The notes under the pieces were generated by a model. The model saw nothing but the letters and a program-made list of their open reading frames with translations, did not search any database and was not told the origin of the DNA. Of a stretch of DNA of 64,000 nt, positions 9,047-18,731 are shown one piece after another. Numbering within the stretch: position 1 is the stretch's first letter; each line of letters opens with the position of its first letter. Both the position numbers and the translations under genes were made by a program. The DNA is taken from positions 124,001 through 188,000 of the forward strand of contig NZ_FYDG01000005.1 in assembly GCF_900187365.1 (NCBI RefSeq), written 5' to 3'. The stretch comes from Rhodoblastus acidophilus. GTDB taxonomy: Bacteria > Pseudomonadota > Alphaproteobacteria > Rhizobiales > Beijerinckiaceae.

Positions 9047-9820
9047 TCAGCGATTGACGAATTTGGCCGGGCGTTTCTCGATGAAGGCGGCCATGCCCTC
9101 TTTCTGATCTTGCGTCGCGAAGGCCGCGTGAAAATTGCGGCGCTCGAACTTCACGCCTTCGGTCATGGTCGTCTCATAGGCCGAATTGATGCAATCCTTG
9201 ATCTGCATGGCGATCGGCAGCGACATGGAGGCGATGGCCTTCGCGGTCCGCAGCGCCTCCTCCAGCAAGGATTCGGACGGGACGATCCGGGAGACCAGGC
9301 CGCAGCGCTCGGCTTCCTGCGCGTCCATCATCCGGCCGGTCAGGCACAATTCCATCGCCTTGGCCTTGCCGACGAACCGGGCGAGCCGCTGGGTGCCGCC
9401 CGCGCCGGGCAGGATGCCCAGCTTGATTTCGGGCTGGCCGAATTTGGCGTTTTCCGCCGCCAGGATGAAATCGCACATCATCGCCAGCTCGCAGCCGCCG
9501 CCGAGCGCGAAACCCGCCACCGCCGCGATGGCCGGCTTGCGAAAATAGGACAGCCGCTCCCAGGTGCGGATGGCGTCGCCCAGATAGGCGTCCATATAGG
9601 TGAGGGTTTGCAGCTCCTTGATGTCCGCGCCCGCCGCGAACACTTTTTCGGAGCCTGTCAGCACGAGCGCGCCGATCTGCGGGTCTTCGGAGAACGCCCC
9701 CAAGGCCAGGTTCAACTCGCGGATCAGCGCGGTGTTGAGCGCGTTCAGCGCCTTCGGGCGGTTGAGGCGGATCAGGCCGACGGCGCCGTGGACTTCGACA
9801 ATGATGTTTTCGTAGCTCAT
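9047..9820 (-). CDS. enoyl-CoA hydratase
   Basis: Crotonase-family enzyme hydrating trans-2-enoyl-CoA in fatty acid beta-oxidation. The 257 residues from MSYENIIVEVHGAVGLIRL include the oxyanion segment AAGADIKEL and the two catalytic glutamates in GGGCELAMMCDF and FGQPEIKLGILPGAGG. The frame continues upstream for 24 codons, but family members start at the chosen ATG. Close in sequence type to the short-chain hydratase found beside rpsT-dnaA in alphaproteobacteria. Exact chain-length preference cannot be read. Confidence 0.92.
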   Translation of the reverse strand: MSYENIIVEVHGAVGLIRLNRPKALNALNTALIRELNLALGAFSEDPQIGALVLTGSEKVFAAGADIKELQTLTYMDAYLGDAIRTWERLSYFRKPAIAAVAGFALGGGCELAMMCDFILAAENAKFGQPEIKLGILPGAGGTQRLARFVGKAKAMELCLTGRMMDAQEAERCGLVSRIVPSESLLEEALRTAKAIASMSLPIAMQIKDCINSAYETTMTEGVKFERRNFHAAFATQDQKEGMAAFIEKRPAKFVNR

Positions 9821-9888
9821 GGATCGCTCTCCCGGCTTGCTGCGCGCAGGCTTATAGCAGCCGGGAGGGATTGCAACAGGGACGACGG

Positions 9889-10854
9889 TCACACGCCGTC
9901 GAACAGGGCCGTCGAAAGGTAACGCTCGGCGAAGGACGGGATGATGATCACGATGTTCTTGCCCTCGGAACTCGGCCGGGCGCCGACCTGCAAGGCCGCC
10001 GCCACCGCCGCGCCGGAGGAAATGCCGACGGGCACGCCCTCGATCCGCGCGACCTGCCGCGCCGTCTCCAGCGCGGCGGCGCTGTCGATGGTCACGACCT
10101 CGTCGATCACGCCGCGGTCGAGCACCGGCGGCACGAATCCCGCGCCAATGCCCTGAATCTTGTGCGGCCCCGGCTGCCCGCCCGAAAGAACCGGGGATTC
10201 CACCGGCTCCACCGCGATCATTTTCAGGCCGGGCTTGCGCGCCCGCAACACCGCGCCGATGCCGGTGATGGTGCCGCCCGTGCCGACGCCGGAAATGACC
10301 ATGTCGACGCCGCCGTCGGTGTCGTTCCAGATTTCCTCCGCCGTGGTGCGGCGGTGAATGTCGGGATTGGCGGGGTTCTCGAATTGCGCCGGCGTGATCC
10401 CGCCGGGCGTCGAGGCGACCAGCTCCGCCGCCTTGGCGATGGCGCCCTTCATGCCCTGCGCCGCCGGCGTCAGCACCAGCTCCGCGCCGAGCAGGGCCAG
10501 CATCTTGCGCCGCTCGATCGACATGGATTCCGGCATGACCAGTTGCAGCTTGTAGCCGCGCGCCGCCGCGACAAAGGCCAGCGCGATGCCGGTGTTGCCG
10601 GAGGTCGGCTCGATCAGCACGGATTTGCCGGGCGCGATGCGGCCCTCGGCCTCCAGCGCGTCGATCATGGCCACGCCGATGCGGTCCTTCACCGAGGCGA
10701 TCGGATTGAAAAACTCAAGCTTGGCCAGCAGCTTGGCCTTGACGCCGCGCTCGGCCGCGATGCGGTCGAACCGCACCAGCGGCGTGTCGCCGATCGTCTG
10801 CGTGATGGAATCGTAAATCCGGCCCCGCCCCGGCTTCTTGACCACTTCGGACAT
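9889..10854 (-). CDS. cysK: cysteine synthase A (O-acetylserine sulfhydrylase)
   Basis: PLP enzyme making cysteine from O-acetylserine and sulfide. The 321 residues show the PLP lysine in [11 protein letters not shown] (Lys56), the substrate loop [10 protein letters not shown] and the PLP phosphate loop [11 protein letters not shown] strong GGAGGA site precedes the ATG giving [11 protein letters not shown], so a start 14 codons upstream is rejected. It lies between dut (78 bp) and the hydratase (68 bp). Both gaps could hold a promoter, so it may be transcribed on its own. Confidence 0.94.
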   Translation of the reverse strand: MSEVVKKPGRGRIYDSITQTIGDTPLVRFDRIAAERGVKAKLLAKLEFFNPIASVKDRIGVAMIDALEAEGRIAPGKSVLIEPTSGNTGIALAFVAAARGYKLQLVMPESMSIERRKMLALLGAELVLTPAAQGMKGAIAKAAELVASTPGGITPAQFENPANPDIHRRTTAEEIWNDTDGGVDMVISGVGTGGTITGIGAVLRARKPGLKMIAVEPVESPVLSGGQPGPHKIQGIGAGFVPPVLDRGVIDEVVTIDSAAALETARQVARIEGVPVGISSGAAVAAALQVGARPSSEGKNIVIIIPSFAERYLSTALFDGV

Positions 10855-10890
10855 CGCTGTTCCTCCAGTTGGGCGGCAGGCTATCAAAGC

Positions 10891-10905
10891 TGACAAAATA
10901 TGTCG
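10891..10905. promoter_or_regulatory. inverted repeat upstream of cysK
   Basis: GACA and TGTC arms separated by AAATA form an operator-like dyad (arms at 10892-10895 and 10901-10904) 37 bp before the cysK ATG, in the only AT-rich part of the gap. Which regulator would bind is unknown. Short arms make chance occurrence possible. Confidence 0.2.
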
Positions 10906-10932
10906 ATTACAGTCTTGAGCCTCGCCCCCGCG

Positions 10933-11379
10933 TCAGACGCCGGTCGAGCCGAACCCGCCGGCGTCGCGCGCCGTGGATGAAAGCTGATCGACCTCGATCA
11001 GCCGCGCCTGGGGGGCCGGCGCCACCACTATCTGGGCGATGCGTTCGCCGCGCCGGATTTCAAAGGGGTCGCGGCCATGATTGATCAGGATGACGCCGAC
11101 CTCGCCGCGATAATCGCTGTCGATGGTGCCGGGGGCGTTGAGCACGGTGACCCCGTGTTTCAGCGCCAGCCCCGAACGCGGCCGCGTCTGCGCCTCGTAG
11201 CCGGGCGCGATCTCCATGGCGAGGCCAGTCGGAATCAGCGCGCGGCCGCCCGGCGGAAGGATGTGCGGCGCATCGGCCGGCACGGCGGCGCGCAGGTCGA
11301 AGCCGGCGGCCCCGGCGGTCTGGTAGGCCGGCAGGGGCAAGTCGGCGCCATGCGGCAGGCGTTTGATCTTAAGCTCCAC
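10933..11379 (-). CDS. dut: deoxyuridine 5'-triphosphate nucleotidohydrolase (dUTPase)
   Basis: Hydrolyses dUTP to dUMP, keeping uracil out of DNA and feeding thymidylate synthesis. The 148-residue trimeric-type dUTPase shows all five motifs in order: [36 protein letters not shown] and the C-terminal lid [11 protein letters not shown]. Its start overlaps the end of coaBC by 11 bp, so the two are translationally coupled. The coaBC-dut pairing is standard in alphaproteobacteria. Confidence 0.96.
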   Translation of the reverse strand: MELKIKRLPHGADLPLPAYQTAGAAGFDLRAAVPADAPHILPPGGRALIPTGLAMEIAPGYEAQTRPRSGLALKHGVTVLNAPGTIDSDYRGEVGVILINHGRDPFEIRRGERIAQIVVAPAPQARLIEVDQLSSTARDAGGFGSTGV

Positions 11380-12601
11380 GCGCAGTCTCCCCGTCCGGAC
11401 GCAAGCCCGCGATATGGGCGATCAGGCGGCGCGCCACCTCGGATTTCGGCAGACGCGGCCACGCCTGCTCGCCATCGCGGCTCACCAGCACGACCGAATT
11501 CTCGGCGCCGCCCATGACCTCAGATCCCGCCCCGACATCATTGGCGACGATCAGGTCGCAGCCCTTTTTCGCCAGTTTTACGCGGGCGTGGTCGAGCACA
11601 TGCTCGGTTTCGGCCGCGAAGCCGACCACGAGGGGCGGACGCTGGGCGACGCGCCGCGCGACGCCGGCCAGAATGTCCGGGTTTTCCACCAGGGCCAGCA
11701 TGGGCGGGCCATCGGACCCCTTCTTGATTTTCTGCGCGGCGTCACTCTGCGCCCGCCAGTCCGCCACGGCGGCGGCGGCGATGAAAATATCGCAGGGCAA
11801 CGCGGCCTCGACAGCCTCGGCCATTTCGCGCGCGGTTTCGACCGACATGACGCGCACCCCCGGCGGCGCGGGCAAGTTCACCGGCCCGGACACCAAAACC
11901 ACCTCGGCCCCGGCGTCGCGCGCGGCCTCGGCGAGCGCGTAGCCCTGCTTGCCCGAGGAGCGGTTGGCGATGTAGCGCACGGGGTCGATCGGTTCATGCG
12001 TGGGACCGGCGGTGATGACGACCTTGCGGCCCGCCAAAACTTGCGGGACGCCCGCAAGTTTGGCTCGGAGCGCCGCGAAAATCTCCTCCGGCTCGGCCAT
12101 CCGGCCGGGGCCGGTTTCGCCGCAAGCCATCGCGCCCTCGTTCGGCCCGACAAAGGTCATGCCATAGCCTTGCAGGGTCTCGACATTGCGCCGCGTCGCC
12201 GGATGGGTCCACATCCGCCAGTTCATCGTGGGGGCGGCGAGCGCCGCCTTGTCGGCGGCCAGCAGCAGGGTCGAGGCGAGATCGTTGGCGAGGCCGTTGG
12301 CCGCCTTGGCGAGCAGATCGGCGGTGGCGGGCGCGATGACGATGGCGTCGGCCTGCCGGCTCAGCTCGATATGGCCCATTTCGGTCTCGTCGGTCAGCGA
12401 GAACAGGTCGTCATAAACCTTGTTCCCGCTCAGGCTCGCCAGCGACAGCGGCGTGACGAATTGCGCGCCCGCCTTGGTTAGCACGACGCGCACCGCCATG
12501 CCGACGCCGCGCATCAGCCGGATCAACTCCAGACTCTTGTAGGCGGCGATGCCGCCACCGACGATGAGCAGGATGGACGGCGCCTTGCCGGGAGCGTTCA
12601 T
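11369..12601 (-). CDS. coaBC: bifunctional phosphopantothenoylcysteine decarboxylase / phosphopantothenate-cysteine ligase
   Basis: Performs two steps of coenzyme A synthesis. The N-terminal flavoprotein half (CoaC) starts at [18 protein letters not shown] and has the catalytic histidine in [11 protein letters not shown], the substrate-binding TMNWRMW motif and the cysteine-bearing flap [13 protein letters not shown]. The C-terminal half (CoaB) begins near [18 protein letters not shown], with AAAVADWR and the lysine-rich KIKKG segment. Length 410 matches the fused family. It lies 7 bp after ubiB and overlaps dut. Confidence 0.96.
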   Translation of the reverse strand: MNAPGKAPSILLIVGGGIAAYKSLELIRLMRGVGMAVRVVLTKAGAQFVTPLSLASLSGNKVYDDLFSLTDETEMGHIELSRQADAIVIAPATADLLAKAANGLANDLASTLLLAADKAALAAPTMNWRMWTHPATRRNVETLQGYGMTFVGPNEGAMACGETGPGRMAEPEEIFAALRAKLAGVPQVLAGRKVVITAGPTHEPIDPVRYIANRSSGKQGYALAEAARDAGAEVVLVSGPVNLPAPPGVRVMSVETAREMAEAVEAALPCDIFIAAAAVADWRAQSDAAQKIKKGSDGPPMLALVENPDILAGVARRVAQRPPLVVGFAAETEHVLDHARVKLAKKGCDLIVANDVGAGSEVMGGAENSVVLVSRDGEQAWPRLPKSEVARRLIAHIAGLRPDGETARGA

Positions 12602-12608
12602 GACAACC

Positions 12609-14168
12609 TCAGCGCCAGATATGGACGACGAGCAGCAGCAGCAAAAAAGCGAAACCGTAGCGCCAGAAACGGTTCCTCGCAGCGTTGGCCCGCGCCAAGG
12701 CCTCGACGGTGGGCTGCGCCAGGGTCAGGCCCTCGGCGGTCCAGCTTTCCAACTGTTCGGAAATGCGCGCGCCGCGCGACAGGATCGCCGGCGCCTGCGA
12801 CACCAGATGCGCCATCGAGGCGATCCCCTGCCCCGCGTCGGAAATCTTGGCCAGCGGCCCGAGATTCTCCTCGATCCAGCTGCGCACCACCGGCTCGGCG
12901 GTGGACCACATGTCGAGCTGCGGATCGAGCGACCGCGCCACGCCTTCCACCACCACCATGGTCTTTTGCAGCATCACCAGTTCGGTGCGGGTCTGCATGT
13001 CGAACAGAGCGGTGATCTCGAACAGCAGCGACAGCAGCTTGGCCATCGAGATTTCATCGGCGCGGCGCGAATGGATCGGCTCGCCCACGGCGCGAATCGC
13101 CTGGGCGAAATCGGCGACCCGATAGGACGGCGGCACATAGCCGGCCTCGAAATGCACTTCGGCGACGCGCTGGTAGTCGCGGGTGATGAACCCATACAGG
13201 ATTTCGGCCAGGAACCGGCGCTCCTTGACGCCGAGCCGGCCCATAATGCCGAAATCCACGGCGGCGAGCCGGCCCTCGCGCGTCAGGAACAGATTGCCCT
13301 GATGCATGTCGGCGTGGAAAAAGCCGTCGCGCACGGCATGGCGTAGGAACGACTGGATGATGGTCCGCCCGAGACCGGGCAGATCGACGCCGGAGCGGCG
13401 CAGGGCCTCGACGTCGGACAGCGGCGTGCCGTCGATCCATTGCAGCGTGAGGACTTCGCGTGCGGAAAGGTTCCAATCGACCGCCGGGACCAAAAAGTCG
13501 GCGTCGCCCTGGGTGTTGTCGGAATATTCCGAGGCGGCGGCGGCCTCCAGCCGAAAATCCATCTCCATTTTCATCGAGCGCGCCAGCGTCTCGACGACTT
13601 CGACGGGTTTCAGCCGGCGCGCCTCCGCCGAATATTTCTGCACAAGCCGCGCGGCGAAGAACATGTCGCCGAGGTCGCGCCGGAAACGCCGCTCGATGCG
13701 AGGCCGCAGCACCTTGACCGCGACCCAGCGCTCCTTGCCGTCCGCGACGATCTTGGCCCGATGCACTTGGGCGACGGAAGCCGCCGCCACCGGCTCGCTG
13801 AATTCAGCGAAAATCTCGCCGATCGGCCGGGAAAACGCCTTTTCGATCACCCCGACCGCGACCTCGCGCGGGAACGGCGCCATGCGGTCCTGCAAGGCTT
13901 CCAGTTCGCGCGCCACCGCGACGCCGACCACGTCGGGCCGGGTCGCCAGCGTCTGGCCCAGCTTGACATAGGACGGCCCGAGCCGGGCGATGGCCGGCGC
14001 GATCCGTTGCAGACCGCCGCCGCGTCGGGCGATCAGCCCGGCGAGAAACAGCGGGACCCGCATTTCCAGCGGCAGACCGGCGGTTTCGACGCCGGAAAAC
14101 ACGCCCTCGCGCGCGAGAATCCATCCGGCGCGCGCGAGCCGGATCACATGGCCGATCGAGGAAATCAC
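12609..14168 (-). CDS. ubiB: UbiB-family protein kinase-like ATPase for ubiquinone synthesis
   Basis: Membrane-bound atypical kinase (ADCK/COQ8 family) needed for ubiquinone biosynthesis, probably through ATPase activity. Motifs: SYVKLGQTLATRPD (the KxGQ segment), the alanine-rich AAASVAQVHRA loop, VAVKVLRP, EMDFRLEAAAASE, the catalytic loop FFHADMHQGNLF and VDFGIMGRL. The C-terminus ends in a membrane helix (FAFLLLLLVV). I prefer the GTG start (MISSIGHVIRLARAG), which has a GAGG site 6 bases ahead and lies 7 bp past ubiE. An ATG 13 codons upstream would overlap ubiE and add residues the family lacks. Confidence 0.93.
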   Translation of the reverse strand: MISSIGHVIRLARAGWILAREGVFSGVETAGLPLEMRVPLFLAGLIARRGGGLQRIAPAIARLGPSYVKLGQTLATRPDVVGVAVARELEALQDRMAPFPREVAVGVIEKAFSRPIGEIFAEFSEPVAAASVAQVHRAKIVADGKERWVAVKVLRPRIERRFRRDLGDMFFAARLVQKYSAEARRLKPVEVVETLARSMKMEMDFRLEAAAASEYSDNTQGDADFLVPAVDWNLSAREVLTLQWIDGTPLSDVEALRRSGVDLPGLGRTIIQSFLRHAVRDGFFHADMHQGNLFLTREGRLAAVDFGIMGRLGVKERRFLAEILYGFITRDYQRVAEVHFEAGYVPPSYRVADFAQAIRAVGEPIHSRRADEISMAKLLSLLFEITALFDMQTRTELVMLQKTMVVVEGVARSLDPQLDMWSTAEPVVRSWIEENLGPLAKISDAGQGIASMAHLVSQAPAILSRGARISEQLESWTAEGLTLAQPTVEALARANAARNRFWRYGFAFLLLLLVVHIWR

Positions 14169-14175
14169 TAAAACC

Positions 14176-14955
14176 TCAAAGCTTCCAGCCGGAATGGATC
14201 GCGACAATGCCGCCGGTCAACCGCGTGAAGGACACGCGCTGGAAGCCGGCGTTCTCGATCATGGCCGCGAAATCCTCCGCCGCCGGGAACTGCCGGATCG
14301 ATTCGACCAGATAACGGTAGGGTTCGCCGTCGCCGGTGACCATGCGGCCGATCTGCGGAATCACCGAGAAGGAATAGGATTCGTAAATCTTGGCCAGCGC
14401 CGGCGCCTCGACCTGCGAAAACTCCAGGCACATGAACTTGCCGCCGCGCTTGAGCACGCGGTAAGCCTCGGCCAGCGCCCGCTCGATGCGCGGCACGTTG
14501 CGGATGCCGAAGGCGATGGTGTAGGCGTCGTACTGGCCGTCCTCGAACGGCAGCGATTCCGCATTGGCCTCGACGAATTCCAGGTTTTTCGCCAGGCCCT
14601 TCTTCTGGGCGCGCTCGCGGCCGACGCCGAGCATGTCGCCGTTGATGTCGAGCACGGTCACCTTGGTCTTGGGGCCGCCGGCCTGAACCACGCGGAAGGC
14701 GATGTCGCCGGTGCCGCCGGCCACGTCGAGATGGTTGAACGGCCCGGTCTTGGACGGATGCACGCGGGAAACGAAAATGTCCTTCCAGACGCGATGCAGG
14801 CCGCCCGACATCAGATCGTTCATGATGTCGTAGCGCTGCGCCACTTTGTGAAAGACGTCGTCGACCATCCCCTGCTTCTCGTTGAGGGGAACCTCGGAAA
14901 ATCCGAAATGGGTGTGATCCTGCGTCTCGCTGCCGGACGATTTGACGTCAATCAT
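14176..14955 (-). CDS. ubiE: bifunctional demethylmenaquinone / 2-methoxy-6-polyprenyl-1,4-benzoquinol methylase
   Basis: SAM-dependent C-methyltransferase of ubiquinone synthesis. The 259 residues carry the family signature in [21 protein letters not shown] motif [14 protein letters not shown] and the [16 protein letters not shown] segment. The ATG giving [12 protein letters not shown] has an AGAGG site 6 bases upstream, so I use it over an earlier in-frame start 15 codons away. Followed at once by ubiB and coaBC, and divergent from mutM across 87 bp. Confidence 0.95.
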   Translation of the reverse strand: MIDVKSSGSETQDHTHFGFSEVPLNEKQGMVDDVFHKVAQRYDIMNDLMSGGLHRVWKDIFVSRVHPSKTGPFNHLDVAGGTGDIAFRVVQAGGPKTKVTVLDINGDMLGVGRERAQKKGLAKNLEFVEANAESLPFEDGQYDAYTIAFGIRNVPRIERALAEAYRVLKRGGKFMCLEFSQVEAPALAKIYESYSFSVIPQIGRMVTGDGEPYRYLVESIRQFPAAEDFAAMIENAGFQRVSFTRLTGGIVAIHSGWKL

Positions 14956-15042
14956 TGGAACCTCTTCTGCGCGCGGGACCATAGCGCGCCCTTCGCTCAC
15001 TGGCTATTTATTCTGTTTGTCGCGTAAACTGAAGGGATAGCA

Positions 15043-15888
15043 ATGCCTGAACTGCCGGAAGTCGAAACGGTGCGCCGGGGGCTGGCGCCGTTTCTGGTCG
15101 GCTCCCGAATCCTGCAGGTCGAGTTGCGCCGCAAGGACTTGAGGTTTCCCTTTCCCGACAATTTCGCCGGACGTTTGCAGGGGCGGCGAATTGTCGCTCT
15201 CAACCGCCGCGCCAAATATCTGCAGGCCGTGCTCGACGACGAGCAGGTTTTGATCGCGCATCTGGGGATGAGCGGTTCGTTTCGGATGGAGGCCGGCCCG
15301 ATCGGGACGTTCAAATTCCCGCGCGGCAAAATTCCGGCGCATGACCACGTCGTCATCTCGCTCGAAACCGGCCAGCTCACTTATAACGATCCCCGGCGTT
15401 TCGGCTTCATGACGCTGGCGACGACCGACACGCTGGCGGATCACCCGTTTTTCGCGGGGCTTGGCGTCGAGCCGTTATCGAACGATTTCAACGGCGAGAC
15501 GCTGGCGCGGCTGTTCGCCGGCAAGGCGACTTCGCTGAAAGCGGCTCTGCTCGACCAGCGCAATATCGCCGGCCTCGGCAACATTTATGTCTGCGAGGCG
15601 CTGCATCGCGCCGGCCTGTCGCCGCTGCGCGCCGCCGGCGATCTGGGCGCGGCGGCGGAAAAGCTCGCCCGGACCGTGCGCGCCTTGCTGGCCGAGGCGA
15701 TCGAGGCCGGCGGATCCTCCCTGCGCGACCATCGCCAGGCCGACGGCGCGCTGGGATATTTTCAACACAATTTTCGGGTCTATGACCGTGAAGGACAAGC
15801 TTGCTCCAGCCCCGCCTGTCGCGGGATCATCATTCGGCGCGCGCAAAATGGACGCTCGACCTTTTATTGTTCAAGCTGCCAGAGTTGA
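15043..15888 (+). CDS. mutM: formamidopyrimidine-DNA glycosylase
   Basis: Removes 8-oxoguanine and formamidopyrimidines from DNA and nicks the abasic site. The 281 residues start [14 protein letters not shown] with the catalytic Pro2 and Glu3, carry the NRRAKYLQ lysine segment, the helix-two-turn-helix region [20 protein letters not shown], and a C-terminal zinc finger with two CxxC-type pairs (CSSPAC and CSSC). All key residues are present. It is divergent from ubiE, the usual alphaproteobacterial arrangement. Confidence 0.97.
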   Translation: MPELPEVETVRRGLAPFLVGSRILQVELRRKDLRFPFPDNFAGRLQGRRIVALNRRAKYLQAVLDDEQVLIAHLGMSGSFRMEAGPIGTFKFPRGKIPAHDHVVISLETGQLTYNDPRRFGFMTLATTDTLADHPFFAGLGVEPLSNDFNGETLARLFAGKATSLKAALLDQRNIAGLGNIYVCEALHRAGLSPLRAAGDLGAAAEKLARTVRALLAEAIEAGGSSLRDHRQADGALGYFQHNFRVYDREGQACSSPACRGIIIRRAQNGRSTFYCSSCQS

Positions 15889-15909
15889 GAATCGGACTGC
15901 TTCGCGGCC

Positions 15910-16692
15910 ATGCTGAACCTGAAATTCGGATTACGCGCCAGACCCGTCGACGAGCTGTTCGTGGTGCACGAGGAGCGGCGCTTTCGCGTCGCGCTCAAGC
16001 GCCTCGACTCGGCGCGGCGCTTCACCCTGCGCGTGCGCGCGGCCACCCAGGACGTCGTGCTGACCCTGCCGGCGCGCGCCAACTTGCGCGACGCCGAAGA
16101 ATTCGCCCAGCGCCACGCCGAATGGATCGCGCACAGGCTGGCGCGGCTGCCCGACTGTCAGGCTTTCGTTCCGGACGCGGTGATCCCGTTCCGGGGCGCG
16201 CCGCATCAGCTGGCGCATTGCCCGGAGGCGCGGCCCGCCCGTGGCGGAGGTCCCGTCTGGATCGACGCGGCGCGCCAGCCTCCGGCCATTTGCGCCAGCG
16301 GCGAGGCCGCGCATTTCGAGCGGCGAATCACCGATTTCTTCCGGCGCGAAGCCCGCCGCGAGATCGAGGCGGCGGCGCGCGGCCATGTCGCGGCTGTCGG
16401 GCGCGCGCCGATTTCCATCAGTTTGAAGGATACGACGAGCCGGTGGGGCTCCTGTTCGGCGCGGGGCGCGCTGAATTTCTCCTGGCGGCTGATCCTGGCG
16501 CCGCCGTTCGTGCTGGATTATCTGGTCGCGCATGAAATGGCGCATCTGCGCCACCACAACCATTCCGACGATTTCTGGGGCCTGACCAAAACCCTCTGCC
16601 CCGCCACCGCCAAGGCGGAAGCGTGGCTGAAACTCTATGGCGCGCAACTGCACCGCTACGGGCGCAAAGGGCGCGGCGTCAGCGACGAATGA
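15910..16692 (+). CDS. YgjP/DUF45-family zinc metalloprotease-like protein
   Basis: Cytoplasmic protein of the YgjP (DUF45, SprT-like) family. The 260 residues end in the family hallmark: TTSRWGSCSARGALNFSWRL followed by the zinc site VAHEMAHLRHHNHSDDFW (HExxH with a third histidine). Family members are annotated as metal-dependent hydrolases; the natural substrate is not known to me. It starts 21 bp after mutM on the same strand, and its last 14 bp overlap the end of the convergent trmB gene. Confidence 0.88.
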   Translation: MLNLKFGLRARPVDELFVVHEERRFRVALKRLDSARRFTLRVRAATQDVVLTLPARANLRDAEEFAQRHAEWIAHRLARLPDCQAFVPDAVIPFRGAPHQLAHCPEARPARGGGPVWIDAARQPPAICASGEAAHFERRITDFFRREARREIEAAARGHVAAVGRAPISISLKDTTSRWGSCSARGALNFSWRLILAPPFVLDYLVAHEMAHLRHHNHSDDFWGLTKTLCPATAKAEAWLKLYGAQLHRYGRKGRGVSDE

Positions 16693-17371
16693 AGGTGAGA
16701 TAGACGGGACGCCGCCCCTCGCGCAGCGCCTTGGCTTCATAGCGGGTGCCGGGCCAGTCGGGATAAGGCGTCAGCCAGTCGGATTCGGCGGTCGCCGGCC
16801 AGAGGAAATCCGGCGAGCGCAGCGCGCGGGCCAGCGTCCAGCCGACGTAATCGTCAATGTCCGAGGCGAAACGCAGCTCGGCGCCGCTGCGCATGACGCG
16901 GGCGAGACGACTCAGCATCTGGTCGGACACGAAGCGCCGCTCGCGATGGCGCCGTTTCGGCCAGGGATCGGGATAAAGGATGCAGACGCCCGACAGGCTC
17001 GCGTCCGGCAGCGCGTCGATCAACTCGCCGGCGTCGCCGGGATGGACGCGGATGTTGCGCAGATCGCGCGTCTCGACCTGGGCCATCAGCTTGGCCACGC
17101 CGTTGACGAAAGGCTCGCAGCCGAAATAGCCGCGCTCGGGATGCGCGGACGCGTCGGCGGCGAGATGCTCGCCGCCGCCGAAGCCGACTTCCAGACGGAG
17201 GTCGGCGGGATGACCGGGAAACAGCGCGGCGGGATCGGACAGCGGCGCCGACAGATCGACCTGAACGGTCGGCAGCAGGGTTTCCATCAGGCCCGCTTGA
17301 TGGGCGCGCAAGGCTTTTCCCTTGCGGCGCCCAAAGAATGCGGACTCGCGGCGTCCGATCGTCTCGCTCAC
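16679..17371 (-). CDS. trmB: tRNA (guanine-N7)-methyltransferase
   Basis: Makes m7G46 in tRNA variable loops using SAM. The 230 residues have the SAM motif LRLEVGFGGGEHL, the acidic GCEPFVNG strand and the diagnostic CILYPDPWPKRRHRERRFV segment. It starts 15 bp after metK and is probably co-transcribed, fitting since MetK supplies its SAM. Its stop codon lies inside the end of the convergent YgjP-like gene. Confidence 0.95.
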   Translation of the reverse strand: MSETIGRRESAFFGRRKGKALRAHQAGLMETLLPTVQVDLSAPLSDPAALFPGHPADLRLEVGFGGGEHLAADASAHPERGYFGCEPFVNGVAKLMAQVETRDLRNIRVHPGDAGELIDALPDASLSGVCILYPDPWPKRRHRERRFVSDQMLSRLARVMRSGAELRFASDIDDYVGWTLARALRSPDFLWPATAESDWLTPYPDWPGTRYEAKALREGRRPVYLTFIRR

Positions 17372-17386
17372 GCTACACTCGGGATG

Positions 17387-18583
17387 TCAGGCGAAATGCG
17401 CCTTGAGCTTTTCGACGAGATCGGTCTTTTCCCAGGAAAAGCCGCCCTCGGCGTCGGGCTGGCGGCCGAAGTGGCCGTAGGCGGAGGTGCGCGCATAGAT
17501 CGGCTTGTTGAGCTGGAGATGCTCGCGAATGCCGCGCGGCGACAGGCGCACGATCTTGAACAGCACCTCTTCCAGCTTGGCCTCGTCGACCTTGGCGGTG
17601 CCGTGGGCGTCGACATAGATCGACAGCGGCTCGGCGACGCCGATCGCATAGGACAGCTGGATCGTGACGCGATCCGCCAGACCGGCCGCGACCACGTTCT
17701 TGGCGAGATAGCGCGCCGCATAAGCGGCGGAGCGGTCCACCTTGGTCGGATCCTTGCCGGAGAAGGCGCCGCCGCCATGCGGGGCCGCGCCGCCGTAAGT
17801 GTCCACGATGATTTTACGGCCGGTGAGGCCGGTGTCGCCGTCCGGGCCGCCGATCACGAACTTGCCGGTCGGGTTGACGTGCCAGACGGTGGCGTCGGTG
17901 ATCCATCCCTTGGGCAGAGTGGCCACGATATAGGGCTCGACGATGCGGCGGACATCTTCCGAAGTCAGCGTCTCATCGACATGCTGGGTCGACAGCACGA
18001 TCTGGGTGACGCCGACCGGCTTGCCGCCGACATATTTCACGGTCACCTGGCTCTTGGCGTCGGGGCCGAGCTTGGCGGCTTCGCCGTCCTTGCTCTTGCG
18101 GGCCTTGGCCAGCACTTCCAGAATCTTGTGCGAATAATAGATCGGCGCCGGCATCAGCGCTTCGGTTTCGTTGGTGGCGTAACCGAACATGATGCCCTGG
18201 TCGCCCGCGCCCTCGTCCTTGTTGCCGGCCGCGTCAACGCCCTGGGCGATGTCGGCGGACTGGGCGTGCAGGAGGATTTCGACCTCCGCGTTCTTCCAGT
18301 GGAAGCCGTCCTGCTCGTAACCGATGTCCTTGATCGCCTCGCGGGCGACCTGCTCGATCTGCGCGTGCGACAGCGCGGGGCCGCGCACTTCGCCGGCGAT
18401 GACGACGCGGTTGGTGGTCACCAGCGTCTCGGCGGCGACGCGGATCTGATAGGGATCGATGCCGGCCTTGGCGCCTTCGCGGTAGAAAAGGTCTACAATT
18501 TCGTCGGAAATGCGATCCGCGACCTTGTCGGGATGTCCTTCAGAAACGGATTCGCTCGTGAACAGATAATCGCTGCGCGCCAC
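17387..18583 (-). CDS. metK: S-adenosylmethionine synthetase
   Basis: Forms SAM from ATP and methionine. The 398 residues begin at a GTG codon ([20 protein letters not shown]) with AAGGAG upstream, and carry the ATP-binding [12 protein letters not shown] motif and the P-loop-like [16 protein letters not shown]. There is a 7-residue charged insertion ([19 protein letters not shown] region) typical of alphaproteobacterial MetK. It follows an XRE regulator and precedes trmB. Its own promoter and a folded leader lie upstream, so regulation at RNA level is possible. Confidence 0.97.
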   Translation of the reverse strand: MARSDYLFTSESVSEGHPDKVADRISDEIVDLFYREGAKAGIDPYQIRVAAETLVTTNRVVIAGEVRGPALSHAQIEQVAREAIKDIGYEQDGFHWKNAEVEILLHAQSADIAQGVDAAGNKDEGAGDQGIMFGYATNETEALMPAPIYYSHKILEVLAKARKSKDGEAAKLGPDAKSQVTVKYVGGKPVGVTQIVLSTQHVDETLTSEDVRRIVEPYIVATLPKGWITDATVWHVNPTGKFVIGGPDGDTGLTGRKIIVDTYGGAAPHGGGAFSGKDPTKVDRSAAYAARYLAKNVVAAGLADRVTIQLSYAIGVAEPLSIYVDAHGTAKVDEAKLEEVLFKIVRLSPRGIREHLQLNKPIYARTSAYGHFGRQPDAEGGFSWEKTDLVEKLKAHFA

Positions 18584-18602
18584 AAGGCATCTCCTTGATC
18601 GG

Positions 18603-18639
18603 GACGAGCGGTCCAGGACCGGCCGTCGATGAACTCGTC
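18603..18639 (-). promoter_or_regulatory. hairpin leader of metK, possible RNA regulatory element
   Basis: On the minus strand the short metK leader folds as GACGAG, a 12-base one-sided bulge, CGGTC, a 3-base loop, GACCG, CTCGTC: two stacked perfect helices of 6 and 5 bp. It begins about 15 bases after the -10 box and ends just before the AAGGAG site. I cannot match it to the SAM-II or SAM/SAH riboswitch consensus from memory. Function unknown. Confidence 0.4.
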
Positions 18640-18654
18640 GCTGTTGTGGGAGGG

Positions 18655-18684
18655 AACCTACAGGCGGCGCGTTCTTTTCGTCAA
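18655..18684 (-). promoter_or_regulatory. promoter of metK
   Basis: On the minus strand: -35 TTGACG and -10 TAGGTT with an 18-bp spacer, about 72 bp before the GTG start. It gives metK a transcript independent of the upstream regulator gene. Confidence 0.55.
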
Positions 18685-18698
18685 GCCTTTGTCGCGTT

Positions 18699-18716
18699 TT
18701 CGTTCGATAAAACGAA
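18699..18716. promoter_or_regulatory. inverted repeat upstream of the metK promoter
   Basis: Perfect 6-bp arms TTCGTT and AACGAA around CGATAA, 15 bp upstream of the metK -35 box and 15 bp after the XRE gene stop. No T-run follows, so a terminator is unlikely; it looks like an operator. The neighbouring XRE protein is one candidate binder (inference). Confidence 0.3.
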
Positions 18717-18731
18717 CACGGCAGTTAAAGC

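Noticed and set aside
16637-18598. 653-codon open frame on the plus strand
   Set aside because: Antisense to metK and trmB, and overlaps the real YgjP-like gene in another frame.
18584-18660. SAM-II or SAM/SAH riboswitch upstream of metK
   Set aside because: Only a CACAAC string resembles the SAM/SAH motif; the GGC-UUCCUGGCGUG core is missing. I report the hairpin without naming a class.
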